DNA from: Waddliaceae bacterium | Lineage (GTDB): Bacteria > Chlamydiota > Chlamydiia > Chlamydiales > GCA-2709385 | Length of the DNA stretch: 64,000 bases | Assembly: GCA_002709385.1 (NCBI GenBank) | Contig: PAQS01000039.1 | Location: 55,761 to 119,760, forward strand | Reading direction: 5' to 3' | Shown: in pieces, positions 8,833 through 17,767 of the stretch | How positions within the stretch are numbered: the first letter of the stretch is position 1 | How the letters are laid out: every line of letters starts with the position of its first letter | The notes under the pieces: model-generated | What the model saw: only the letters and a program-made list of their open reading frames with translations | Databases searched by the model: none | Told to the model about the DNA's origin: nothing | Translations under genes and position numbers: made by a program

Positions 8833-9162
8833 ATGTCTTTAGGCTCAGCTGACGCACTCAAAGGAATTTGCGCTAAGATCTTTATTGGTGTGTATTTAAA
8901 TAGTGAGTTGAACATGCATTTACGCAATAGCTCTACCTGGCAGCAGGTGCTGATTTTACCCAATCAATCTGAACAAGCTTTGTGTAAAAGTACCTATCAA
9001 GACCGTGAATACCTAGGTTTTTTTATTGATCATGGTGAGCCTACTCTTGATCAAATCAAAGAATGGGAGCAATCTCTTCGGGATTCTCTCAAAACACATT
9101 GTCCTGACTTAATACCCGAACAACTTGATGTGAAGCTCTTTTCACAAGTGTTCTTATCGTAA
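8833..9162 (+). CDS. Hypothetical protein upstream of maf
   Basis: This 109-residue soluble protein has a strong ribosome site (GGAGG) before its ATG. I do not recognise a family. The sequence has alternating strand and helix character, with a charged C-terminal half (EPTLDQIKEWEQ...). It ends 21 bases before the maf start on the same strand, so it is probably first in a unit with maf and the HEAT-repeat lipoprotein. Confidence 0.7.
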   Translation: MSLGSADALKGICAKIFIGVYLNSELNMHLRNSSTWQQVLILPNQSEQALCKSTYQDREYLGFFIDHGEPTLDQIKEWEQSLRDSLKTHCPDLIPEQLDVKLFSQVFLS

Positions 9163-9183
9163 ACAAAAGGTCTACAGATCACT

Positions 9184-9777
9184 ATGGAACAAAAGCTAAT
9201 CTTAGGATCTCAATCTCCTCGTCGCGCAGAGATCATGGGCTATTTTTCCTTACCCTTTGAACAAATCCCTTCGCCATTTAACGAAGAAAGCCTTGTTTTT
9301 AAAGGCGATGCTCAAGCTTACGTACAAGCTTTGTCGGATGAAAAAATGCGCGCGCTTTCTGTGCTACATCCAGAACGAACTATTATTTCTGCTGATACGA
9401 TTGTCTATCAAGCAGGCACTGTATATGGCAAGCCAAAAACGCAAGAAGAAGCTGAAGCTGCTTTACAACAATTATCAGGATCTTGGCATTCAGTATTTAC
9501 AGCTGTAACCGTAGGTAAAGGCTCTAAATTAGTCCATGCCACAGAAGAATCTCGGGTTTTGTTTCACCCTTTAACCCTAGACCAGATCCAGAACTATATT
9601 GAATCCTTGCATTGTTGGGATAAAGCAGGCGCTTATGCCATTCAGGGTGCCGGCAGCATCATTGTCAAAAGAATCGAAGGTTGCTACTACAATGTGATGG
9701 GTTTACCCATAAGTACCTTAGGGAAACTACTTAAAGAAATGCAGATTGATTTATGGGATTACCTATCCGACAGCTAA
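9184..9777 (+). CDS. maf: Maf-family nucleotide pyrophosphatase
   Basis: Maf proteins hydrolyse dTTP, UTP and modified nucleotides to monophosphates and pyrophosphate, and excess Maf inhibits septum formation in some bacteria. The 197 residues carry the family marks: LGSQSPRRAEIM at the start, SADTIVYQAG, YGKPKTQEEA, LQQLSGSWHSVFTAV and the late GCYYNVMGLPIS. The protein is close to the usual length. Its last 25 bases overlap the start of the HEAT-repeat lipoprotein gene in another frame, suggesting translational coupling. No clear Shine-Dalgarno is visible before the ATG. Confidence 0.95.
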   Translation: MEQKLILGSQSPRRAEIMGYFSLPFEQIPSPFNEESLVFKGDAQAYVQALSDEKMRALSVLHPERTIISADTIVYQAGTVYGKPKTQEEAEAALQQLSGSWHSVFTAVTVGKGSKLVHATEESRVLFHPLTLDQIQNYIESLHCWDKAGAYAIQGAGSIIVKRIEGCYYNVMGLPISTLGKLLKEMQIDLWDYLSDS

Positions 9778-11453
9778 ACATCTTTTTTTCCTGCTTATTA
9801 CTTCAAGCTTGTAGTTCGAATCAGCAAGCATATCGTTTGGCTGTGCCCGATTCTCCTCAAACACTAGAGCATAGCAGATATTTAGCTGGTTCTGGACGGG
9901 CTACAGAAGGTATTGCAAGCTACTTGGCACATGCTCGACAAACAGGTGTACATGATTTTACAACTCTTCGTATGCTTGCTAAGCAATTAATTTGGGAATC
10001 TGGGATTCATGGCCGACCAGGAACCCAAATCATGGCCTTGTATGGTGCAAGCATTTCTCAAGATCAAGATCTTTTCCCTATTCTTGAGTCAGCTATTCAT
10101 AGTAAGTTCCCAGAGGTACAACTTGTTACACTTAATTTAATTGAACAGTCTTCCGGTGGAGATGTGGATAAACTTCTTGTTTTTGCCATGAGTTCTCCAA
10201 ATTGGATGATTCGCCTACAAGCAGCTTACCTTCTTGCTAAACGACAAAGCACTAATGCCTTTTACCAAATAGACGCACTGTATCAAAAAGTTCCTGAACA
10301 ACTTCAAATGTTTTTTGCTGAACTTTATGCTTGTGAAGGGTCTCAAGCTTCTCTTCGTCGTTTGCGCCAACTTTTGCACCACAATGACCCTCTTGTACGT
10401 GTGCAAAGCATTTTATCCATAGCGCGTTATAAGCGAGATGAACTTTTAGAAGAAATTCACCAGCTCAATAAGCAAATCCACAATGCACAAAAAGAGGCCT
10501 GTCTTTTTGCTTTTTCCCAACTCAACGATCACTTTGCTATCGAAGAATTGCAAAAAGCCCGCCAAGCTTCCTTCTCCTCTATTTCTCTAAGCGCTCTCAA
10601 TAGCCTTTATCAGCTCGGTGATGAGACAACAATTCCAGAAATAACCCGTATTGCCGAAACGGGTGACTTATATGCCATCAATATCCTCGCTCAAATTCCA
10701 GAAAGTGCCGATTCCCTTTACGCTTTAACAAAACATCAAGATCATTCGGTACGTTTAAACGCGACGATTGCCTTATTGCAACAAAGAGATGAACGCTGTC
10801 TTCCTAACTTTTTAGAATTTTTTATCGAAAAAGACTCCGATTCAACCCTTGTACGCGAACAGTCTCCTGGTGGAGCACTATATTATTGGAATATCCAAAG
10901 GTACCCTACAAACCCCATGAAAATGGAGGTTTCTGATCGATTACTAGAGGCATTTCTACTAAAATCGTTTGAAATTTCAGATACTTTTTCTCTTAAACTT
11001 TCTCAAAAGCTTCTTCAAAACCCTAAAAACCATCTTACCCGTCTTGCTGTATACTATCTTGAAAACCATAGAAGCCCTGAAACCTTAGAGCTTTTGGAAT
11101 CAAGCCGACAAATGCTTGGGCGTCCTTTAGTACGTATTTCTTGTAACCTTGCTCTTTACAGAATCACAGGTGAACAAGCTTATGCAGGCGATATTGAGCT
11201 TTGGATGAAACAACAACTTTTGAGTAGTAAATTAAGAATGCGTCCACAATTACCATGGATGAGTAGCGAATTAGAAAGCACTGTTTATGAGCTTTCTCCT
11301 GAAGATACAACAGCCTTATTTATGGAGAGTGTGCAAGCTCTTGCCCAGCGTCAGGATCAAAATGGAATCGAAACCTTACTTGAGATCATTTTAGAAAGTC
11401 CGCCAGAAGCTCGTCCCCTTATTGCATCTTTAGTTATACAAGCAACAATATAA
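9753..11453 (+). CDS. HEAT-repeat lipoprotein
   Basis: The 566-residue protein opens with a short lipoprotein signal: a basic residue at position 6, a hydrophobic core and the lipobox LLQAC with Cys20. The rest is a long string of helical pairs with spacing and hydrophobic pattern of HEAT/PBS-lyase repeats (for example segments with NWMIRLQAAYLLAK, DPLVRVQSILSIARY and DHSVRLNATIALLQ), a scaffold for protein binding. It is probably exported and anchored to a membrane by lipid. The ATG at 9753 lies inside maf, which fits a coupled operon. The LptD-like gene follows at 70 bases, so an envelope-assembly role is plausible but inferred. Confidence 0.85.
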   Translation: MGLPIRQLNIFFSCLLLQACSSNQQAYRLAVPDSPQTLEHSRYLAGSGRATEGIASYLAHARQTGVHDFTTLRMLAKQLIWESGIHGRPGTQIMALYGASISQDQDLFPILESAIHSKFPEVQLVTLNLIEQSSGGDVDKLLVFAMSSPNWMIRLQAAYLLAKRQSTNAFYQIDALYQKVPEQLQMFFAELYACEGSQASLRRLRQLLHHNDPLVRVQSILSIARYKRDELLEEIHQLNKQIHNAQKEACLFAFSQLNDHFAIEELQKARQASFSSISLSALNSLYQLGDETTIPEITRIAETGDLYAINILAQIPESADSLYALTKHQDHSVRLNATIALLQQRDERCLPNFLEFFIEKDSDSTLVREQSPGGALYYWNIQRYPTNPMKMEVSDRLLEAFLLKSFEISDTFSLKLSQKLLQNPKNHLTRLAVYYLENHRSPETLELLESSRQMLGRPLVRISCNLALYRITGEQAYAGDIELWMKQQLLSSKLRMRPQLPWMSSELESTVYELSPEDTTALFMESVQALAQRQDQNGIETLLEIILESPPEARPLIASLVIQATI

Positions 11454-11461
11454 TAATCTCC

Positions 11462-11490
11462 TTGGCTAATAAAAAATCGCATTATATGAT
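11462..11490 (+). promoter_or_regulatory. Candidate promoter for the LptD-like gene
   Basis: TTGGCT at 11462-11467, a 17-base spacer and TATGAT at 11485-11490 form a fair sigma-66/70-type promoter in the gap after the HEAT lipoprotein gene. Transcription would start about 25-30 bases before the ATG at 11524. Not proven; the operon could instead read through. Confidence 0.4.
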
Positions 11491-11523
11491 CGGCATTAAT
11501 TAGCTACATTAAAAGGACCTTTC

Positions 11524-13686
11524 ATGCGCAGCCGTCTTTTTCTTCGTCTTGGTATCGCTTTTTTATGCTCATGTGGATTAATGGCTGGAGCCAATCCTCC
11601 AAACGAAACGATTAATGCTGCTTTTGCAGAGGGGTTAAGTGTAGATTTACGCGATCCTGTATTCAAAGACGGTGTACTTAGTACAGAGAAAGGTGGAGTT
11701 ATCTCCACTAGTGATATGCGCATACAAGCCACCAACTTTACTTATACACGTAAGGTGATTGATGGGCAGCCTGTTACCCATGTAAAGGCATCTGGGCATT
11801 TATTGATTGAATATGGAGAGCAGTTTTTTGTAGGCGACCATTTGGAATATGATTTCCAAACAAAGACAGGAATCTTAACTAATGGACGAACGCAAATTTC
11901 TCCATGGTTCATGGGAGCCAATAAAGTCTCTTTAAAATCTGATGGATCTTTCGTTTTACATTCCGCTTATTTATCTGTTTGTGAAGGAGATGAAAGTGAC
12001 TGGCAAGTCCGCTCTAAAAGCGTTCGTTTATACCCGAATCAAAGAGTAAGCGCAAAAGGTGTTCGTTTTCGCTTCATCCGCATTCCTCTTTTATGGATGC
12101 CTCGTTTTCAAGCAGACTTGGAAGGTTTGAAGAGTCCTCCGTTTGATATTCGCTTCCGTTGGGGAGGTGGAGGTGGTGCTCGTATCATGATGCGTTATCA
12201 TCTTGCCAGCTGGCGTACATGGGATGTCTTTCTACGTGGAGACGTTCGTTTAACGCATGGTCCTGGTGCCGGAATAGAAACAGAGTATGAATCTCTTGAT
12301 GGTTCACGTTCGTTTCTTACGCGAAACTTTGTAGCTTGGGATGCTCGTTACGATGACCCTGGAGAAAATGAGCTTCGCTGGGCATTTGATGGGTATTATC
12401 GACAAGTTGCTCATGACGGTGACACGACTATCCGTGCTGAATATCACAAACTCAGTGATGATGATGTAGACAATGACTACCGAGAAGAATACTTCGATTT
12501 GCAACCTAAAGAATATACTGAAGGTGCCATCCACCATCGTCAAGAACGCCGTATTTTTTCTGTATACAGTCGAGTGCGCCTAAACAACTTCCACAGTGTT
12601 AAGCAAGAAATCCCTTCTTTTTCAGGCACCTGGAAGCCTTACGAACTTGGAAAAAATACTGGGATTATCGGTACAAGTGATTTTACTGTGGGCTATATTA
12701 GCTGGAAATTTGCTAACGAGCTTACAGACGCAGAAAACATCAGTGCTTTTCGAGCACAAGTGAATCAGATGTTTTATCGCCCTATTCACTATAGATGGAT
12801 TAACTTTATTCCAACTGTAGAAGCGAATGGTATTTATTACGGTGATAGTCAAGACGATAAGCGTCAACTTGTTCGCACTGCCCGTGGAGGAATAGACGTC
12901 AACACTCGTTGGCACAAAATTAGCGGAAACAAAAAACACGTCTGTGAGCCATACGCAAACTACTATTATCGTACATACCCTGGAAGTAGTCCTGAGGAGC
13001 ATTTTGTTTTCGATATCCATGATGCTTACTGGAACATGCATACTTGGAAATTCGGAATGCGTAACCTAATCTACAAGCGGCATGGTAGCGAAGTATCACG
13101 ATTGTTTACTGCAGATATTTATGCAAACGGCTTCAGAGGTGCAAATGCATTCGACAACACTCTTCCAAGAGCTAACGCCGACTTCTTCTACCGCTGCGGT
13201 AAAAAACTTCATTTATTCTTAGATGGTGGATGGGACTTTGATCACGGAGAGTTCAGCCATTACAATGGCCGTTTAGAATGGACTGTTTCAAAAGATTTAG
13301 CTTTTGCATGTGAATACCGTCACCGAAGTGAGTACCACTACAGAAAATTAGATCCTGATAATTTTATGATGGAGAACTTTCTCTCCGAAGCAGATTTATT
13401 AGCTACTGATGTATCAGATCTTAGAGATACTTATCTCTTTCATGCTTTTTGGCGCTTAAAACCCAATCTTGCTCTACAAGTTAGATCAAGACACGGTCGC
13501 CGTAGAGCAGACGAACCAAACTACAATGAAGTACTTGTAACCTTACATACCGTACTTTACTGCTCTTGGCGAGTGCGACTTAGTTACCTCCACCGAGAAG
13601 AGAGTGATCGAATTGCTTTCAACATCAACCTCAATCGCATAGCACTTGACAAGTTCATCAAACCACCAAAAGGGGTTACTTTCTAG
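11524..13686 (+). CDS. LptD/OstA-like outer-membrane protein
   Basis: The 720-residue precursor has a Sec signal peptide (basic start, hydrophobic stretch to about residue 22 ending LMAGA). Residues about 45-190 read as an OstA/LptA-like beta-jellyroll, with TKTGILTNG and STSDMRIQATNFTYTRK, and the remainder is rich in alternating aromatic strands such as those around RWGGGGGARIMMRYH, as in an LptD barrel. LptD inserts lipopolysaccharide into the outer leaflet. It has the order of a shortened LptD but I see only scattered Cys, so the disulfide pattern of Escherichia coli LptD is not evident. A good ribosome site (AAAGGA) precedes the ATG. It follows the HEAT lipoprotein gene at 70 bases. Confidence 0.8.
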   Translation: MRSRLFLRLGIAFLCSCGLMAGANPPNETINAAFAEGLSVDLRDPVFKDGVLSTEKGGVISTSDMRIQATNFTYTRKVIDGQPVTHVKASGHLLIEYGEQFFVGDHLEYDFQTKTGILTNGRTQISPWFMGANKVSLKSDGSFVLHSAYLSVCEGDESDWQVRSKSVRLYPNQRVSAKGVRFRFIRIPLLWMPRFQADLEGLKSPPFDIRFRWGGGGGARIMMRYHLASWRTWDVFLRGDVRLTHGPGAGIETEYESLDGSRSFLTRNFVAWDARYDDPGENELRWAFDGYYRQVAHDGDTTIRAEYHKLSDDDVDNDYREEYFDLQPKEYTEGAIHHRQERRIFSVYSRVRLNNFHSVKQEIPSFSGTWKPYELGKNTGIIGTSDFTVGYISWKFANELTDAENISAFRAQVNQMFYRPIHYRWINFIPTVEANGIYYGDSQDDKRQLVRTARGGIDVNTRWHKISGNKKHVCEPYANYYYRTYPGSSPEEHFVFDIHDAYWNMHTWKFGMRNLIYKRHGSEVSRLFTADIYANGFRGANAFDNTLPRANADFFYRCGKKLHLFLDGGWDFDHGEFSHYNGRLEWTVSKDLAFACEYRHRSEYHYRKLDPDNFMMENFLSEADLLATDVSDLRDTYLFHAFWRLKPNLALQVRSRHGRRRADEPNYNEVLVTLHTVLYCSWRVRLSYLHREESDRIAFNINLNRIALDKFIKPPKGVTF

Positions 13687-13720
13687 TTTTGACCTAGAAG
13701 ATGTTTGAGAGCTTAGAGAA

Positions 13721-13790
13721 TTAAACACAGAGACCTAGAGGAAAGAAAGAGTTTATGCTTCTGTCACTTAAATCTGCGCCTCTGTGTTAA
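13721..13790. repeat. 70-base hairpin-like repeat after the LptD-like gene
   Basis: Imperfect inverted ends TTAAACACAGAG (13721-13732) and CTCTGTGTTAA (13780-13790) bound a gene-free unit. A related ACAGAGATCACAGAG sequence occurs at 62895-62920. It may be a small mobile or structural repeat, or a terminator of the lptD-like gene. Confidence 0.5.
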
Positions 13791-13843
13791 TATATAATCA
13801 AAGATTTCCTGAACTTATTCATAAAATCTATAGAACTGTGTTC

Positions 13844-14842
13844 CTAATCACCAAGCCATTTATGCCATGCTTTAGCTAATGGTGTAAGCAAACGCCTACT
13901 CACATCCATTTGACTTAAAGCTGATACTCCCATACCTAATGATTTACTAGCCATCCAAGCTTTTATTCCTGAGCTTGATAAGAAATTTTGTCCTATCGCT
14001 AGTGTCTCACGATATACTTTATGAAAACGTTCTCTTTCTTCATCAGCAATCTCTTTAAAATGATTCTCTTTTTTAAGAGAGTTGAACTTTTTTACCGTTC
14101 CCGCAAGAGAGTTGATTAAATAAAGAAGAATCAATTCGTCATGCTGCTTCAATAACCAAGCCTTATCAATCCAACCAGCATTCACTAGAAAAGCCCCCCA
14201 AACTGGGTAGTATTCTTCCAGCTTTTTCTTAAACTCGTCCAAATGAACACCAGCACGGGCAAGCTCTAGAGACTCCCCATCTTTGAATTTTCGATTGCTT
14301 GCACCAAATAAACAAAGAACTCCATATGCCCACAGCTTTGGAAATTCTTTTTTCCACAAAACTTCCGCTTGTCCGCTAATTTGAGAAAAAAGAAACCCCA
14401 ATAAAGTTTTTGCCGCTGAATTTTGCAGCTGAATAAAGCTTTGAAAATGATCGCATGCCCCTTTTAAAACAGAGCGACGATATGCTTGAAGGTTATCATA
14501 CTGAGAAACAGTAAGCTGAGCTACTAATTGATCTGTATTATTCTTATCCCCCTCAGGAAGAGCTTCTAAAGCAAGAAGAACCGCTTGCATACTCTCCATC
14601 AAACAAATAAGTAATTCGTGAGCCTGATGATCTTGACTACAGTGACTCAGCTGCTTAGATAAGGGTGTAGATAAACCTGCCCCTAAACTTCCAAGCATAG
14701 GAATTGTATCTAGCTTACTATTCAGATACTTACGAAAATTAGGATGATCAGGAAAAAGCTCTTTAGGCATAAGCTTAAACAACTTATCTTCTAAGATCTC
14801 AATAGATATAAACTGTGAAATTAAGTCCCCTCGACTAAGCAC
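13844..14842 (-). CDS. Hypothetical helical protein
   Basis: I chose the GTG at 14842 because AAGGAGAGAAG precedes it at good spacing; the frame extends to a TTG at 14860. The product is about 332 residues, mostly helical, with no signal peptide. Two moderately hydrophobic stretches (around GSLGAGLS and PKLWAYGVLCLFGA) are too weak to call membrane segments. The family is unknown to me. It is convergent with the LptD-like gene and divergent from the polyprenyl synthase gene. It could be a lineage-specific or secreted protein. Confidence 0.6.
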   Translation of the reverse strand: MLSRGDLISQFISIEILEDKLFKLMPKELFPDHPNFRKYLNSKLDTIPMLGSLGAGLSTPLSKQLSHCSQDHQAHELLICLMESMQAVLLALEALPEGDKNNTDQLVAQLTVSQYDNLQAYRRSVLKGACDHFQSFIQLQNSAAKTLLGFLFSQISGQAEVLWKKEFPKLWAYGVLCLFGASNRKFKDGESLELARAGVHLDEFKKKLEEYYPVWGAFLVNAGWIDKAWLLKQHDELILLYLINSLAGTVKKFNSLKKENHFKEIADEERERFHKVYRETLAIGQNFLSSSGIKAWMASKSLGMGVSALSQMDVSRRLLTPLAKAWHKWLGD

Positions 14843-14872
14843 CTTCTCTCCTTCACACAAAACACAACAATG

Positions 14873-14968
14873 TTATTATAAAACAAACAAAATTATTTTA
14901 ATAATTTTAATTTACTTTTTTAAACAAACTAAAACAAACAACAAAATAAACAAAAACAAACCCCTATT
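14873..14968. other. G-free, A/C-rich tract upstream of the prenyl synthase gene
   Basis: These 96 bases contain no G on the plus strand and are made of repeated AAACAAA-type units. They lie between two divergent genes. Such tracts can be flexible or unpaired promoter-upstream DNA. A 12-base palindrome (GATCTATAGATC, 15034-15045) lies further on in the same intergenic region. Confidence 0.7.
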
Positions 14969-15091
14969 GATTTAATCACTTAAAAACATCTTTTTCATTT
15001 TCCAACAATAAAATTTCTACTCATTGTGTATTGGATCTATAGATCAAATCTACTACACTGTTTTTTATTGAACAGCTGAGGTAACGGAATT

Positions 15092-15982
15092 GTGATTGTG
15101 ATGAACCTTGAGACATTCTTAGCAGAAAAGAAACGATTGATTGATCATACACTTATGCGAATGATCCCTAAATTAGACTGTCCTTACAGTCAACTTTTTG
15201 ATGCAGCGAATTATTCGTTATTTGGAGAAGGTAAGCGGATTCGCCCGATTCTCACCTTAGCGACTGCCGAGGCTCTTGGAGTTTCTTCTGACCTAGCTCT
15301 TACTCCTGCCTGTACGATTGAGCTTCTTCATTGTTATTCTTTGATTCATGATGACCTTCCTAGTATGGATAATGATGATTTCCGCCGTGGCAAGCCAACC
15401 TTGCACAAAGCCTATCCAGAGGGCTTAGCTGTTCTTACTGGAGACTACCTACTCACTTATGCCATGGAAGCTTTAGCTGATTGCACTGAAATTAACGCTG
15501 AGACCCGTATTACTTTGATTGGTCTTTTAGCTCAAAAAGCAGGTGCTCACGGGATGATTGGCGGACAGGTGATGGATTTAGATAGTGAAGGGAAAGCGAT
15601 TTCCTTAGATCGTTTGAAACATATTCATCGTTGTAAAACAGGTGCTCTTCTTTCCACTGCCGTTCAATTTGGTGGATTAATTGCGAATGCTGACGCAGAA
15701 ACAATGGGTCTTCTTGTGGATTTCGCCTCTGATTTGGGTCTTGCTTTTCAAGTCGTGGATGATATTTTAGATCTTACAGCTGGCAAGGAGAAGCATGGCC
15801 TGGCTGGTGGCACTGATGTTTTGCGAGAAAAAGCGACTTTTATTTCTCTTTTAGGCCTTGAAGCCTCTCAAAACTATGCTATTGAACTGCAGGATCATGC
15901 TTTAAATACACTAAAGCAAATTCCTGCAGATACTCGAATTTTAGAAGAACTTACCGTAAATATTATCTCACGTAGTCAATAA
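15092..15982 (+). CDS. ispA: Polyprenyl (farnesyl/geranylgeranyl) diphosphate synthase
   Basis: This enzyme condenses isopentenyl diphosphate with allylic diphosphates to make farnesyl or geranylgeranyl diphosphate, precursors of undecaprenyl phosphate and quinones. The 296 residues carry both aspartate-rich motifs: HDDLPSMDND with the first pair at Asp87-Asp88, and VVDDILD further on. GEGKRIRP at about 45-52 binds the diphosphate and KTGAL precedes the second motif. Chain length cannot be read with confidence; the C81-Y82 bulk before the first motif would suggest a short product. The GTG at 15092 fits the ribosome site GAGG better than the ATG at 15101. The Ste24-like gene follows 5 bases after the stop. 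Confidence 0.93.
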   Translation: MIVMNLETFLAEKKRLIDHTLMRMIPKLDCPYSQLFDAANYSLFGEGKRIRPILTLATAEALGVSSDLALTPACTIELLHCYSLIHDDLPSMDNDDFRRGKPTLHKAYPEGLAVLTGDYLLTYAMEALADCTEINAETRITLIGLLAQKAGAHGMIGGQVMDLDSEGKAISLDRLKHIHRCKTGALLSTAVQFGGLIANADAETMGLLVDFASDLGLAFQVVDDILDLTAGKEKHGLAGGTDVLREKATFISLLGLEASQNYAIELQDHALNTLKQIPADTRILEELTVNIISRSQ

Positions 15983-15987
15983 CAATT

Positions 15988-17226
15988 ATGTCTATTTTAT
16001 ACATTATTTTAGCGATTTTGCTTTTTCATTATGTCTTAGAACTTATGGTTGAGACGTTGAATGTGCGTCATGCATCTCCTGACCTTCCCAAAGAGTTTGC
16101 TGATGTTTATGATCAAGACAAGTACAAACAGTCACAACTATACCTAAAAGACAACACTCGCCTTTCTCTTTGGAACAGTACCCTGAGCACCCTTGTTTTA
16201 GTTTCAGCTATTTTTTTGGGCTTTTTTCCTGTTTTAGATAGCTGGGTGCGTAGCGTTGTAGATGGCGAGATTCAGCGTGGCTTGCTTTTCATTGCTAGTA
16301 TTGCTGGAATCAATTACCTTCTTCAGCTTCCTTTATCGATCTATCATACATTTGTTATTGAAGAACGCTATGGCTTTAACAAATCAACTCCTTGGATTTT
16401 TTTTACCGACCAAATTAAAGCGATCATCATTGGGTCTCTTATTGGTGGCATTGTTCTTTCTGCGATCTTGTGGTTTTTTGAGAGTACTGGTTCACAAGCC
16501 TGGTTATTTTGCTGGATAGCCATGACTGCTTTGCAGTTTTTATTCATGTTTTTGGTTCCTGTTCTCATCATGCCTCTATTTAACAAATTCGAAGCCCTTC
16601 CTGATGGCGACTTGAAAGAGGCTATTGAAACCTATGCAAAATCGCAAAACTTTTCTCTTTCTGGTGTCTATACTATGGATGCTTCGAAAAGAAGCACAAA
16701 AGCCAATGCTTTTTTTACAGGCTTTGGAAAAAGCCGAAGAATTGTTCTTTTTGATACATTAGTGAATCACTACTCTACAGAAGAACTGGTTGCTGTTTTA
16801 GCTCATGAAATGGGGCATTTTAAAAAGAAACATATTGTTCGCATGCTAAGCATTGGAATACTCAATACAGGTATTCTTTTCTACTTTTTGCACCTTTGCA
16901 TGAAATGGCCTGCTCTATTTGAAGCTTTTTCAATGGAACATCTCAGCGTCTATGCCAGCCTAGTGTTTTTTACATTTCTTTACTCTCCCCTCAGTACTCT
17001 TACCTCTCTTATGAGTAACATTCTTTCCAGAAAACATGAATTCGAAGCAGATGCTTACGCAATTCATACCTATGAACATGGAGAAAAATTGATTTCTGCC
17101 TTGAAAAAGCTTTCTGTAGATAGTTTATCAAACCTCACTCCCCATCCTCTGAAAGTTTTTCTAGAACATAGTCACCCACCGGTACTACAACGAATTGATA
17201 CTATTCGTGAGGAGCAAAAAGCTTGA
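15988..17226 (+). CDS. Ste24-like M48 integral-membrane metalloprotease
   Basis: The 412-residue protein matches the CAAX prenyl protease 1 family of zinc endopeptidases. It has several membrane helices, the zinc motif HEMGH at residues 273-277 and a third ligand glutamate in FEADAYA at about 353. The N-terminal half carries LPLSIYHTFVIEERYGFNKST, which is typical of Ste24. In eukaryotes Ste24 trims prenylated proteins; in bacteria the substrates are usually unknown, with membrane-protein quality control likely. It is immediately downstream of the polyprenyl synthase gene and overlaps the GIY-YIG gene, forming a tight three-gene unit. Confidence 0.92.
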   Translation: MSILYIILAILLFHYVLELMVETLNVRHASPDLPKEFADVYDQDKYKQSQLYLKDNTRLSLWNSTLSTLVLVSAIFLGFFPVLDSWVRSVVDGEIQRGLLFIASIAGINYLLQLPLSIYHTFVIEERYGFNKSTPWIFFTDQIKAIIIGSLIGGIVLSAILWFFESTGSQAWLFCWIAMTALQFLFMFLVPVLIMPLFNKFEALPDGDLKEAIETYAKSQNFSLSGVYTMDASKRSTKANAFFTGFGKSRRIVLFDTLVNHYSTEELVAVLAHEMGHFKKKHIVRMLSIGILNTGILFYFLHLCMKWPALFEAFSMEHLSVYASLVFFTFLYSPLSTLTSLMSNILSRKHEFEADAYAIHTYEHGEKLISALKKLSVDSLSNLTPHPLKVFLEHSHPPVLQRIDTIREEQKA

Positions 17227-17480
17227 AAAAAGATGAATGGGATGTTTACATCATCCGCACAGAATCAGGAAAGCTGTATACAGGGATTTGCAAAGACTTG
17301 GAACGACGCTTTTCTGAACATCAAAGCGGGCAAAAAGGTGCCCGCTTTTTTCATTTTTCAGCTCCGAAAGCGGTTGTTTACCAAGAAAAGCACTCAAATC
17401 GCTCTTCTGCCAGTAAACGAGAGGCTGAAATAAAAAAAATGAAACGCTCACAAAAGCTAGAGTTAATTTCAAAAATCTAA
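17223..17480 (+). CDS. GIY-YIG nuclease superfamily protein, UPF0213 type
   Basis: This 85-residue protein is a single GIY-YIG domain: VYIIRTESGKLYTGICKDLERRFSEH has the two-strand signature (YII then YTG) with the arginine of the active site, followed by SASKREAEIKKMKR. Family members cut or nick branched or damaged nucleic acid, but many small ones have no known target. Its TTG start overlaps the Ste24 stop codon (TTGA), so it is translationally coupled. Confidence 0.85.
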   Translation: MKKDEWDVYIIRTESGKLYTGICKDLERRFSEHQSGQKGARFFHFSAPKAVVYQEKHSNRSSASKREAEIKKMKRSQKLELISKI

Positions 17481-17524
17481 ATCATTTTTTAAGAAAACTA
17501 GAAATCTATTACCGCCATCAATGA

Positions 17525-17767
17525 CTAGCTAATAAGCGCTTTTTCATTGATTTGATCAAGAATAGAGCTTTCTTGATTAAGTTCTTTAAGAATTTTTTCC
17601 TGCTCTAAATGAATAAGATCTGTTTGAGTAATATCTACATCTTCAATTAATAGATCAAAGCCACTATCACGATTACCTGCTAAAGCTTGAATCTCTTCTT
17701 CTGCACGTAAAACAAACGAAGCACCGATAACTACAAGCAAAAAGACAATGATTAATTTTTTAAACAT
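17525..17767 (-). CDS. Small exported protein, unknown function
   Basis: The 80-residue product has a clear Sec signal peptide (KK, then a hydrophobic core LIIVFLLVVIGASFVL and a likely cut near RAEEE) and an acidic mature part of about 55 residues. A GAGG ribosome site at good distance before the ATG supports a real gene. I recognise no family. It is convergent with the GIY-YIG gene. Confidence 0.6.
   Translation of the reverse strand: MFKKLIIVFLLVVIGASFVLRAEEEIQALAGNRDSGFDLLIEDVDITQTDLIHLEQEKILKELNQESSILDQINEKALIS

Noticed and set aside
10215-10406. 63-codon frame opposite the HEAT lipoprotein gene
   Set aside because: Antisense shadow of a long, well-supported gene; the same applies to most short frames on the other strand of large genes in this window.
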